This document shows, piece by piece, positions 24,447 through 32,507 of a stretch of 64,000 bases of DNA. The position numbers and the translations under genes were made by a program. The stretch is taken from positions 62,001 to 126,000 of the forward strand of contig NZ_JACVHC010000007.1 of assembly GCF_017976235.1 (NCBI RefSeq). The letters are read 5' to 3'. The DNA comes from Pseudomonas anatoliensis. GTDB lineage: Bacteria; Pseudomonadota; Gammaproteobacteria; Pseudomonadales; Pseudomonadaceae. The first letter of the stretch is position 1. Each line of letters opens with the position of its first letter. Under the pieces are notes generated by a model that was not told the DNA's origin, made no database searches, and saw only the letters and a list, made by a program, of their open reading frames with translations.

Positions 24447-26897
24447 TCAGGCCGGCAGCGGACGGGTTTCTGATCGGGCGCAGGCTTGCGGCGAACTCGG
24501 CAGGCGAGTCAGGCGCAGGGCGTTGAGCACCACGGTCAACGAACTGATCGACATGCCGACCGCGGCCCACACCGGGGTGATCCAGCCGAGGGCGGCGAAC
24601 GGCAGCATGAGGCCATTGTACAGCGTGGCCCACAGCAGGTTCTCGATGATTACCCGACGGGTGCGCCGCGCCAGCGTGAAGGCTTGCACCAACGCATCGA
24701 GGCGATTGGACAGCAGCACTGCATCCGCGCTGGTCTTGGCCAGATCGGTGGCCGAGCCCATGGCCACGCTGATGTCGGCGGCGGCCAGCACCGGCACATC
24801 GTTGACGCCGTCGCCGAGCATCAGCACTTTGCGACCTTCCTTGTGCAACTGTTGCAACACTTGCAGCTTGTCATCCGGGCGTAAACCGCCGCGGGCCTCA
24901 TCAATGCCCAATTCGGCGGCGACGCTGGCGACCATCGGCGAACTGTCGCCGGACAGCAACAACGTGCGCCAGCCACGCGCCTTGCACGCGGCGAGCAGGG
25001 CGGGCGCATCGTCGCGCAGACGATCGTCGAGCACGAACCACGCCAGTGGCCCGGAACCATCACCGAGCAGCAGCCATTGGCCTGGCTCATCCGGCATCGC
25101 CGGGGTAGCCGCGGCACTGAGGGCGCAGACAAATTCAGCCTGGCCGATACGCAAACGTTGCTCGCCGACAACGCCTTCGAGGCCAAGCCCCGGCGTGCTA
25201 TGGACGTCTTCAGCGGCCAACGGTGCACGGCCGAACGCACGGGCAATCGGGTGTTCCGAACGGTTTTCCAGCGCGGCGGCGAGGCTCAGGCATTGGTCGC
25301 TGTCCATTGCGCCTAGAGGACGGATCGAGCGCAGCACCAGGCGACCTTCGGTGAGCGTGCCAGTCTTGTCGAAAATCACCGTGTCGATCTGATTCAAACC
25401 CTCCAGCACATGGCCGCGCGTCAGCAGCAGGCCGAGTTTGTGCAGGGTGCCGGTGGCAGCGGTGAGCGCCGTGGGTGTCGCCAATGACAGCGCGCAGGGG
25501 CAGGTTGCGACCAGCATGGCGAGGACGATCCAGAACGCCCGCGACGAATCCAGCTCCCACCACAACAGGCCGATGGCGGCCGCAGCGATCAGTGACAACA
25601 GTAAAAACCATTGCGCGGCGCGATCGGCGATTTCCGCCAGTCGCGGCTTTTCGGCCTGAGCGCGATCCAGCAGACGAACGATGGCTGACAGCCGGGTGTC
25701 TTGCCCCAAGGCCAGCACTTGCACGGTCAGCGCGCCTTCGACGTTCAGTGTGCCGGCAGTGACCGCATCGCCCGGTGCACGCGGTTGCGGCAGGTATTCA
25801 CCCGTCAGCAGTGATTCGTCGATGCTCGACTGGCCGTCGAGAATCTTGCCGTCCGCCGGCAGGATCGACCCGGGTTGCACCAGAATTCGCTCGCCCACCC
25901 GCAACTCGCTGAGGAGGATGCGCTCGCTCTGGCCGGTCTCATCAAGACGCAGGCACGAGGCAGGCAACAGATTGACGAGCTGTGCGGTGGCGGCCGCAGT
26001 GCGTTCCCGGGCGCGGCGTTCCAGATAGCGTCCGGCGAGCAGGAACAGCGCAAACATGCCGACCGCATCGAAATACAACTCGCCGACGCCGGTGATCGAC
26101 GTCCAGATTCCGGCGATGTAAGCGCTGCCGATCGCCAGCGACACCGAGACATCCATGGTCAGATGCCGCGTACGCAAATCACGCATGGCGCCCTTGAAAA
26201 ACGGCGCGCAACTGTAGAACACGATCGGCGTGGTCAGGAACAACGCGACCCAGCGCAGGATGGTGTGCAGCTCCGGGCTGAGGTCGATGTTGAATTCCGG
26301 CCAGGTGGCCATGGTCGCCATCATCGCCTGAAACCACAGCAGCCCGGCCACGCCGAGTTGACGCAGGGCCAGACGGTTTTCGCTGGCCAGTTGCTCGCTG
26401 GCGCGGTCAGCCTGATACGGATGCGCGGCGTAACCGATGTGGCGCAGTTCAGCGAGGATCTGGCTGAGCGGCAATTGCCCATCGGCCCAGCTCACGTGCA
26501 GGCGATGGTTGGACAGGTTCAATCGCGCCTCGGCCACGGCGGGCAGCGTGCGCAGGTGTTTCTCGATCAGCCAGCCACAGGCGGCGCAACTGATGCCTTC
26601 CATCAACAGGGTGGTTTCGGCCAGGTCGCCTTCGTGGCGGACGAAAGGTTTTTGCACGTCGGCACGGTCATACAGTGCCAGTTCATCGACCAGTTGCACC
26701 GGCAGCGCTTCGGGGTTGGCCGAGGCTTCGCTGCGATGCTGATAGTAGCTTTCGAGCCCGCCGGCAACGATGGCTTCAGCCACGGCCTGACAGCCAGGGC
26801 AGCAGAATTCGCGGGGCTCCCCGAGTACGACGGCGGTAAAGCGGCTGCCGGACGGAACGGGCAGGGCGCAGTGGTAGCAGGGGAGTGGGGTGGTCAT
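24447..26897 (-). CDS. ccoI: copper-translocating P-type ATPase CcoI
   Basis: CcoI moves copper across the inner membrane for assembly of the cbb3 oxidase. The 816-residue protein has an N-terminal cysteine-rich segment (CYHCALPVP, then FCCPGCQAVAE) and a heavy-metal-associated domain with CAACGWLIEKHL near residue 103. Eight membrane helices are expected, with the transport motif TCPCALSLATP near residue 467. The phosphorylation site is FDKTGTLTEG (about residue 505), and the hinge is MLGDGVNDVPVLAAADI. It follows ccoH after 129 bp that hold a REP doublet, and precedes ccoS. Its specificity for cbb3 copper is inferred from the operon. Confidence 0.95.
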   Translation of the reverse strand: MTTPLPCYHCALPVPSGSRFTAVVLGEPREFCCPGCQAVAEAIVAGGLESYYQHRSEASANPEALPVQLVDELALYDRADVQKPFVRHEGDLAETTLLMEGISCAACGWLIEKHLRTLPAVAEARLNLSNHRLHVSWADGQLPLSQILAELRHIGYAAHPYQADRASEQLASENRLALRQLGVAGLLWFQAMMATMATWPEFNIDLSPELHTILRWVALFLTTPIVFYSCAPFFKGAMRDLRTRHLTMDVSVSLAIGSAYIAGIWTSITGVGELYFDAVGMFALFLLAGRYLERRARERTAAATAQLVNLLPASCLRLDETGQSERILLSELRVGERILVQPGSILPADGKILDGQSSIDESLLTGEYLPQPRAPGDAVTAGTLNVEGALTVQVLALGQDTRLSAIVRLLDRAQAEKPRLAEIADRAAQWFLLLSLIAAAAIGLLWWELDSSRAFWIVLAMLVATCPCALSLATPTALTAATGTLHKLGLLLTRGHVLEGLNQIDTVIFDKTGTLTEGRLVLRSIRPLGAMDSDQCLSLAAALENRSEHPIARAFGRAPLAAEDVHSTPGLGLEGVVGEQRLRIGQAEFVCALSAAATPAMPDEPGQWLLLGDGSGPLAWFVLDDRLRDDAPALLAACKARGWRTLLLSGDSSPMVASVAAELGIDEARGGLRPDDKLQVLQQLHKEGRKVLMLGDGVNDVPVLAAADISVAMGSATDLAKTSADAVLLSNRLDALVQAFTLARRTRRVIIENLLWATLYNGLMLPFAALGWITPVWAAVGMSISSLTVVLNALRLTRLPSSPQACARSETRPLPA

Positions 26898-26932
26898 CGG
26901 ATATTCACTAATACTGCTGAATCAATACCGCC

Positions 26933-27020
26933 TCTGTAGGAGCTGCCGCAGGCTGCGATCTTTTGACCTTGCTTTAAAAACAAAATCAAAAGATCGCAGC
27001 CTGCGGCAGCTCCTACAGGG
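26933..27020. repeat. REP doublet inside the ccoGHIS operon (copy 8)
   Basis: Here the cores (TGTAGGAG) face outward and the GATCTTTTGA ends inward, as in copy 4. It fills most of the 129-bp gap between ccoH and ccoI, so its hairpins would sit within the operon mRNA. Confidence 0.9.
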
Positions 27021-27026
27021 AGCGGT

Positions 27027-27566
27027 TTACTTTTTCAGGTCTTCCGCGCCTTGCAGCGGTTCATCACCCAGCAGCAGGTCCTTGTCGTGGCTGACCAGTT
27101 CTTCCTCGAACATCCGCCAGATGTGCTCATCCTGCGTGCCCAGCAGTTCCACAAAGCGGCGACCTTCGACTTTATCGTTCAACTGGCCGATGTAGCGCCC
27201 CGATTCAGTTTCGCTGCGGGTCAGGACAATCTTGCGATCCTTCTCCGGCTGAGTCGGCGAGATCAGATTCAGCTCGAGGGTTTTCGGTTGGCTGTCGCCG
27301 CTCAAACGCAGATTGACTTCGCCGGTCACGTCATCCAGCTGCACCGTCGCTCGCATGTTCAGGGTCTGGGCCAGCAACTCGCGGTCCAGCGAACGGTTGA
27401 TGCCTTTGCCGGCCTCGTAGTAGTTGTCGTTGACCAGGTTGTCCGGGTTGTTCACCGCGATGGTCACCATGGACAGGGTCAGCGTCACCGAACAGGCCAG
27501 AATCGCGATGATGATCCATGGCCAGAGGTGCTTGTACCAAGGGCTTGCGGCGTTTGCTGCGGGCAT
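27027..27566 (-). CDS. ccoH: cbb3 oxidase assembly protein CcoH/FixH
   Basis: A 179-residue membrane-anchored periplasmic protein needed for stable cbb3 oxidase assembly. After a short N-terminus (MPAANAASPWYKHLWPW) a single membrane helix follows (IIIAILACSVTLTLSMVTIA), then the FixH-type segment NPDNLVNDNYYEAGKGIN and a beta-rich domain. I start at the ATG at 27566; a TTG five codons upstream overlaps the likely ribosome binding site GAGAGAA. It lies 11 bp after ccoG. The C-terminal about 30 residues are acidic and probably flexible. Confidence 0.9.
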   Translation of the reverse strand: MPAANAASPWYKHLWPWIIIAILACSVTLTLSMVTIAVNNPDNLVNDNYYEAGKGINRSLDRELLAQTLNMRATVQLDDVTGEVNLRLSGDSQPKTLELNLISPTQPEKDRKIVLTRSETESGRYIGQLNDKVEGRRFVELLGTQDEHIWRMFEEELVSHDKDLLLGDEPLQGAEDLKK

Positions 27567-27577
27567 GTTCAGTTCTC

Positions 27578-28993
27578 TCAACGAATTTGTGGGCCGATGA
27601 ATCGGCTCTTGGCTTCAACGTGGACGCTGTCGTCATCGGCATCCTTGAGGATGAATTTCACCTCGTTGGTGCTCGACGGCAATTGTTCCGGCGCGCTCGA
27701 CAGTTCGACCGGCATGGTAAAGATATCCCCGGCGGCGACCTTGATCTCGCGTTTGCCTTGCAGGCGCAGATCCGGCAGACCACTGGCTTGCAGCAGATAG
27801 GTGTGGTCGCGCTGATCCTTGTTCATGATCTTCAGGCTGTAGACGTTTTCGATCCGGCCTTCGGCATTCTCGCGGTACAGCACGCGGTCCTTGCTGACGT
27901 CGAAACCGACCAGCGAGCGCATGAAAAACGCAGCCGCCAACAGGCTGATCATCGCCAGCAACACCACGGCATAGCCAATCAGGCGTGGCCGCAGTTTATG
28001 GGTTTTCTGGCCGGACAGGTTGTGTTCGGTTGTATAGCTGATCAGGCCGCGCGGGTAATCCATCTTGTCCATGATGCTGTCGCAGGCGTCGATGCACGCG
28101 GCGCAGCCGATGCACTCGATCTGCAGGCCGTCGCGGATGTCGATGCCGGTCGGGCAGACCTGGACGCACATGGTGCAATCGATGCAGTCGCCCAGGCCCA
28201 TGGCCTTGTAATCGACGCCTTTCTTGCGCGGGCCACGGCTTTCACCACGGCGCGGGTCGTAGGAAACGATCAGCGTGTCTTTGTCGAACATCACGCTCTG
28301 GAAGCGTGCGTACGGGCACATGTAGATACACACCTGCTCGCGCAGCCAACCGGCGTTGCCATAGGTGGCGAGGGTGAAGAAACCGACCCAGAAATACGAC
28401 CAGCCATCGGCTTGCCCTGTGAAGAACTCGAACACCAGTTCGCGGATCGGCGAGAAGTAGCCGACAAAGGTCATGCCGGTGACGAAACCGATCAGCAGCC
28501 ACAGCGAGTGTTTGGCGAGTTTGCGCAGAAACTTGTTGCCGCTCATCGGCGCCTTGTCGAGCTTTATGCGTTGGTTGCGGTCGCCTTCGGTGACTTTCTC
28601 GCACCACATGAAAATCCACGTCCAGACACTTTGCGGACAGGTGTAGCCACACCAGACGCGCCCGGCATAAACGGTGATGAAAAACAGCCCGAACGCGGCG
28701 ACGATCAAAATTCCCGACAGCAGGATGAAATCCTGCGGCCAGAAGGTTGCGCCGAAAATGAAGAACTTGCGTTCCGGCAGGTTCCACCACACGGCCTGAT
28801 GGCCGCCCCAGTTCAGCCACACCGTACCGAAATACAGCAGGAACAGACCGGCGCCGCCCATCATCCGCAGATTGCGGAACAGACCGGTGAAAGCACGGGT
28901 GTAGATTTTTTCTCGAGAGGCGTAAAGATCGACGCTGTTGTTCGCGTTTTTACTCGGTGGCGTGACGTCGTGTACCGGAATCTGGTTACTCAT
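27578..28993 (-). CDS. ccoG: cbb3 oxidase assembly iron-sulfur protein CcoG
   Basis: CcoG is a membrane polyferredoxin that reduces Cu(II) during copper delivery to the cbb3 oxidase. The 471-residue protein has about five membrane helices and two ferredoxin-type 4Fe-4S sets, CIDCTMCVQVCP and CIGCAACIDACD (about residues 265-300). A further cysteine pair, RVWCGYTCPQ, lies in the membrane part (about residue 115), and the C-terminal domain is periplasmic and beta-rich. I start at MSNQIPV (28993); MM doubling and a longer upstream frame make the exact start slightly uncertain. It begins the ccoGHIS operon. In P. aeruginosa ccoG directly follows ccoP1, as I recall; here a phosphoesterase gene intervenes. 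Confidence 0.95.
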   Translation of the reverse strand: MSNQIPVHDVTPPSKNANNSVDLYASREKIYTRAFTGLFRNLRMMGGAGLFLLYFGTVWLNWGGHQAVWWNLPERKFFIFGATFWPQDFILLSGILIVAAFGLFFITVYAGRVWCGYTCPQSVWTWIFMWCEKVTEGDRNQRIKLDKAPMSGNKFLRKLAKHSLWLLIGFVTGMTFVGYFSPIRELVFEFFTGQADGWSYFWVGFFTLATYGNAGWLREQVCIYMCPYARFQSVMFDKDTLIVSYDPRRGESRGPRKKGVDYKAMGLGDCIDCTMCVQVCPTGIDIRDGLQIECIGCAACIDACDSIMDKMDYPRGLISYTTEHNLSGQKTHKLRPRLIGYAVVLLAMISLLAAAFFMRSLVGFDVSKDRVLYRENAEGRIENVYSLKIMNKDQRDHTYLLQASGLPDLRLQGKREIKVAAGDIFTMPVELSSAPEQLPSSTNEVKFILKDADDDSVHVEAKSRFIGPQIR

Positions 28994-29636
28994 CATTGCA
29001 TCCCACGGCAGTGGAAAAATGCCTCGGTCGATACGTGCCAACCGGGGTCAGAAAGGGCGTTGCAGTGGCGCAATGATACGCCTGTCACGCCGATGAACGG
29101 GTGCGACCTTTGGTCGCGTTGGGGAAAAAATCTGGATGGTGTAGCGAATGCGAAAAAGCCTGATGCAGGTCAATTGACTATAGACGAATCCTTTGGACCG
29201 CCGTCCGCTCTTTCAACCGAAGCGCAGCGAAAGATGCTGCCGACGCGGGGCAGGGTTGTGTGCCTCTTCACCCTCCATTTGGACGGCTTCGTTATCGGCG
29301 GGAGGGGTTGGGTCCAATACATTGTTTTGCTCGTTCAAGTTGAACATTTTTGTTTTATAAAACTGATAGTAGATTGAGTGTTGCTGTTGTCGCTGTTGAA
29401 AATTATCGGCTAACGCAGTACTGGCGTAATGTAATGGTGTTGCCGTGTGTGACTCGGGTTTTTTAAAGTTATTTATTATCAGTCAGTGCAATGGCTTTGG
29501 TCGAAAAAACAGTTGGGAAATATCATCTTTTAATTGTCCTGCTTGTGGGGGTTGATTTGGTTTCTATCTGGAATAAATTGCACTGGCAGCACTGCGGTGC
29601 TGAATAACTTAACTTTAAAGATTTTAAGAGTGCTCT
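28994..29636. other. intergenic region between ccoG and the phosphoesterase gene
   Basis: This 643-bp gap has no convincing gene. The half near ccoG has normal composition; from about 29330 it becomes strongly AT-rich, like the following gene. It must hold the ccoG promoter and the promoter of the divergent phosphoesterase. I found no ANR box here: TCAATTGA at about 29169 is palindromic but lacks the four-base spacer. Confidence 0.5.
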
Positions 29637-30653
29637 ATGTCCTTTATAAAAAACATCAGGCTGCTTTGTGGCCTGCTTTTGAGTGTTGCCGCATTAACGG
29701 TCAATGCCTCAGCAATTACGCTGCCTGATCACATTGTATTTACGTCGGATCCACAGTTTCCCTGGACCGAAAATTCGGATGCCGGCGTCGATGAGTCCGC
29801 TTCCGAGCGTGACAAGCGCTCGCGCTGGCTGATCGAAACTCAATACTCGGACGTTGCCAGTTTCAGAAAATACTTCAGTGTTGATCCGAACCATATTCCG
29901 GTCATGATCAATGGTGACATGACCGCTTTCGGTCATGGCGGTGAGCGTCGCACTACCCGGTCGATTCTGGATAACAAGTTGAGCGGCATTTACGATTATG
30001 GTTTGGGTAATCATGATTATGAAAACAACATCAATGATTGCAGTTTTCCAGAGAATAACTGTGCGGCAGGCAGTGTCAATGATCTGAAGGAACGCTATTG
30101 GGGGAAAGTGAGTATGGACCTGGCGGCGCGCAGTGAGAGTGGCGCCAAAGTGTTGTATGGAAGTCTTGCTTATTCGAAAACATTTGGCGATGTCCATCTG
30201 GTTCAGTTGAATAATGAGCCCACGTACTCGGTAAAGTTTGTCTCGGGGTTTCCTCTGTTTCGCGTTAATTTCGAAATTACTGATGCCCTGGACTGGCTGG
30301 AGCGAGACCTGCAAAAGGCCCAGAGTCAGGGCAAGATCATTTTGCTTAATATGCACAAACCGGATCGCTGGCAGGGCGACGATCAAAAAATTGCCCGATT
30401 CAGGGCAATGGTCGAACGCTATCAGGTGACTGCCGTATTTGCCGGTCACTACCATAACGATCCGGGGGGTTATACGAGTTGGAGAACCCGCGAATATTTT
30501 GGCGATGTGCCCGTTTTCCTGAGCGGTGGGGCGTCAAATCAGACTTACTTGATCGCGAGCTTCGCCACGGATCGAAAGTCGATCAACGTGCATCAGGTAT
30601 CCGGCAACAGCTGGCCATCACGCAAGGTCATCGCCACTGTTCCGGTTCGCTGA
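29637..30653 (+). CDS. secreted metallophosphoesterase
   Basis: A 338-residue protein with an N-terminal signal peptide (MSFIKNIRLLCGLLLSVAAL, likely cleaved after NASA). It carries calcineurin-like metallophosphoesterase motifs in order: TSDPQFPW, INGDMTAFGH, GLGNHDYEN, LLNMHKPDRW and VFAGHYHND. These supply the Asp, Asn and His ligands of a two-metal site. The substrate is unknown; a periplasmic or exported phosphodiesterase or phosphatase is likely. The gene is clearly AT-richer than its neighbours, with many TTT, AAT and GAT codons. It lies between ccoG and ccoP1, pointing to insertion by transfer. It is convergent with ccoP1 across a strong bidirectional terminator. The ribosome binding site is weak (AAGAG). 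Confidence 0.85.
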   Translation: MSFIKNIRLLCGLLLSVAALTVNASAITLPDHIVFTSDPQFPWTENSDAGVDESASERDKRSRWLIETQYSDVASFRKYFSVDPNHIPVMINGDMTAFGHGGERRTTRSILDNKLSGIYDYGLGNHDYENNINDCSFPENNCAAGSVNDLKERYWGKVSMDLAARSESGAKVLYGSLAYSKTFGDVHLVQLNNEPTYSVKFVSGFPLFRVNFEITDALDWLERDLQKAQSQGKIILLNMHKPDRWQGDDQKIARFRAMVERYQVTAVFAGHYHNDPGGYTSWRTREYFGDVPVFLSGGASNQTYLIASFATDRKSINVHQVSGNSWPSRKVIATVPVR

Positions 30654-30674
30654 ATGTATTCATGGACTGAAACC

Positions 30675-30708
30675 AAAACGGCCCCGTCAAATGACGGGGC
30701 CGTTTTTT
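30675..30708. terminator. bidirectional intrinsic terminator
   Basis: A perfect 15-bp stem (AAAACGGCCCCGTCA and its complement) with a two-base AA loop has T runs on both strands. It ends the phosphoesterase transcript on one side and the ccoNOQP1 transcript on the other. Confidence 0.92.
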
Positions 30709-30727
30709 ATTGCTTCAGGCGTTGGCC

Positions 30728-31711
30728 TTACTCGGCCTTCGCTTCCGCTGCTTTCTCACCGTGCGACAGGCTATAAACATAAGCCGCCAGCAGGTGAACC
30801 TTGTCGTTGCCTTGCAGCTGTTCTTGCGCAGGCATCTGGCCCTGGCGGCCGTAACGGATGGTCTGCTGCAACTGCGCGAAGCTCGAACCGTAGATGAACG
30901 CGCCCGGGTGGGTCAGGTCAGGTGCGCCCATTGTTGGCGTACCTTTACCGGCCGGACCGTGGCAAGCCACGCAGTTGGCGGCGAACAGCTTCTGGCCATT
31001 GGCGACGTCTGCCTTGGCGCCTTCCGGCAGCTTGCGACCATCGAGGTTGGTGACCACGAACGCGGCCACGTCAGCCACGCCTTGCTCGCCAATCACTTCA
31101 GCCCACGCCGGCATGACCGCGTGACGGCCGCCCATGATGGTGGTCTTGATGGTTTCCGCTTCGCCGCCCCAGCGCCAGTCGGCGTCGGTCAGGTTAGGAA
31201 AACCGTAGGCGCCCTTGGCGTCGGAACCGTGGCAAACCGAGCAGTTGGAGGCGAACAGGCGGCCCCCCATCTTCAACGCTTGCGGATCCTTGGCCACTTC
31301 TTCGATTGGCATGGCTGCGAACTTGGCGAAGATCGGACCGAATCTGGCGTCCGAACGGGCCATTTCCTTTTCCCACTCGTGCACGCCAGTCCAGCCGGTC
31401 TGGCCGTTGGCGAATGCAGTCTGTTTTTCGGTATCGAGGTAGTTGTAGCCCGGCAGCAGGCCTTTCCAGTTACCCAGGCCCGGGTACAGCACCAGATAAC
31501 CCAGCGCAAAGATGATGGTGCCCACGAACAGCATGAACCACCATTTCGGCAGCGGGTTGTCGTATTCCTCGATCCCGTCGAACGAGTGGCCGACCGTCTC
31601 GTCCGTCTGCTCGCTGCGTTGGCCCTTGCGGGTCGACAGCAACAGCCAGGTCAGGGCGAAGATGGTGCCAAGACTGAGGACTGTGACGTACAGACTCCAG
31701 AATGTAGTCAT
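30728..31711 (-). CDS. ccoP1: cbb3-type cytochrome c oxidase subunit CcoP (first set)
   Basis: CcoP is the dihaem c-type subunit that takes electrons into the cbb3 oxidase. The 327-residue protein has an N-terminal membrane helix, an EEYDNPLPKWWFMLF segment starting a second helix, and two haem c sites, CSVCHGSDAKG (about residue 157) and CVACHGPAGKG (about residue 245). It is 11 residues longer than the second copy, mostly through NYLDTEKQTAFANGQTG near residue 88. It overlaps ccoQ1 by 4 bp and ends the operon. Confidence 0.96.
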   Translation of the reverse strand: MTTFWSLYVTVLSLGTIFALTWLLLSTRKGQRSEQTDETVGHSFDGIEEYDNPLPKWWFMLFVGTIIFALGYLVLYPGLGNWKGLLPGYNYLDTEKQTAFANGQTGWTGVHEWEKEMARSDARFGPIFAKFAAMPIEEVAKDPQALKMGGRLFASNCSVCHGSDAKGAYGFPNLTDADWRWGGEAETIKTTIMGGRHAVMPAWAEVIGEQGVADVAAFVVTNLDGRKLPEGAKADVANGQKLFAANCVACHGPAGKGTPTMGAPDLTHPGAFIYGSSFAQLQQTIRYGRQGQMPAQEQLQGNDKVHLLAAYVYSLSHGEKAAEAKAE

Positions 31712-31893
31712 TCTTTGTTACTCCTAGAAGCTTGCTCGACGTGCTTGATGGCTTCGGGATCATCCGCAAAAGGCAGCAAGGTCGCGTCTTCAAACTCCGA
31801 CTTGCGCTTGGGGCTGAACACCCACAACGCCAGACCGATAAAGGCCACCATCACAACAACGGTGCCCAGGCCACGAATCATCCCGATATCCAT
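31708..31893 (-). CDS. ccoQ1: cbb3 oxidase subunit CcoQ (first set)
   Basis: A 61-residue single-helix subunit that stabilises the cbb3 complex. It begins MDIGMIRGLGTVVVMVAFIG, crossing the membrane once, followed by LALWVFSPKRKSEFEDA and an acidic cytoplasmic tail. It starts 5 bp after ccoO1 and overlaps ccoP1 by 4 bp. Confidence 0.92.
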   Translation of the reverse strand: MDIGMIRGLGTVVVMVAFIGLALWVFSPKRKSEFEDATLLPFADDPEAIKHVEQASRSNKE

Positions 31894-31898
31894 CTAAT

Positions 31899-32507
31899 TC
31901 ACCGTTTGCTTTTGATGATGGTGCCCAGGCCTTGCAGATAGGCCACCAGCGCGTCCATTTCGGTCTTGCCCTTCACGGCATCCTGAGCACCGGCGATGTC
32001 TTCATCGGTGTAAGGAACGCCGAGCGTACGCAGGACCTCCATTTTCTTGGCAGTTTCCTTGCCGTCGAGCTTGTTTTCCACGAGGAACGGGTAAGCCGGC
32101 ATTTTCGACTCAGGCACCACGTTGCGCGGGTTGTACAAGTGCGCACGTTGCCAGTCATCGGAGTAGCGACCGCCGACACGGGCCAGGTCCGGGCCGGTGC
32201 GCTTGGAGCCCCACAGGAACGGGTGGTCCCAGACACTTTCACCGGCAACCGAGTAGTGACCGTAGCGTTCGGTTTCGGCGCGGAACGGACGGATCATCTG
32301 CGAGTGGCAGCCGACACAGCCGTTAGCGATGTAGACGTCGCGGCCTTCCAGTTCCAGGGCCGGACGCGGCTTCATGCCCTCGACCGGCTTGTTGGTAACG
32401 TCCTGGAAAAACAGCGGAACGATCTGGGTCAGGCCACCGATGCTGACGGCGATGACCATGAAGAAAGCCAGCAGGCCAATATTCTTCTCGACAGCTTCAT
32501 GCTTCAT
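31899..32507 (-). CDS. ccoO1: cbb3-type cytochrome c oxidase subunit CcoO (first set)
   Basis: CcoO is the monohaem c subunit that passes electrons from CcoP to CcoN. The 202-residue protein has an N-terminal membrane anchor (NIGLLAFFMVIAVSIGGL) and a haem c motif CVGCHSQMIRPFRAE at about residue 69. Its start shares one base with the ccoN1 stop codon, so the two are translationally coupled. The second copy has CVQCH in the same place and is otherwise very similar. Confidence 0.96.
   Translation of the reverse strand: MKHEAVEKNIGLLAFFMVIAVSIGGLTQIVPLFFQDVTNKPVEGMKPRPALELEGRDVYIANGCVGCHSQMIRPFRAETERYGHYSVAGESVWDHPFLWGSKRTGPDLARVGGRYSDDWQRAHLYNPRNVVPESKMPAYPFLVENKLDGKETAKKMEVLRTLGVPYTDEDIAGAQDAVKGKTEMDALVAYLQGLGTIIKSKR

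Noticed and set aside
29165..29180. TCAATTGA palindrome upstream of ccoG as an ANR site
   Set aside because: The two half-sites abut without the four-base spacer an FNR-type dimer needs.
27518..29377. 619-codon open frame on the plus strand over ccoG
   Set aside because: ccoG on the other strand has full iron-sulfur motifs; this frame has none and extends into AT-rich non-coding DNA.
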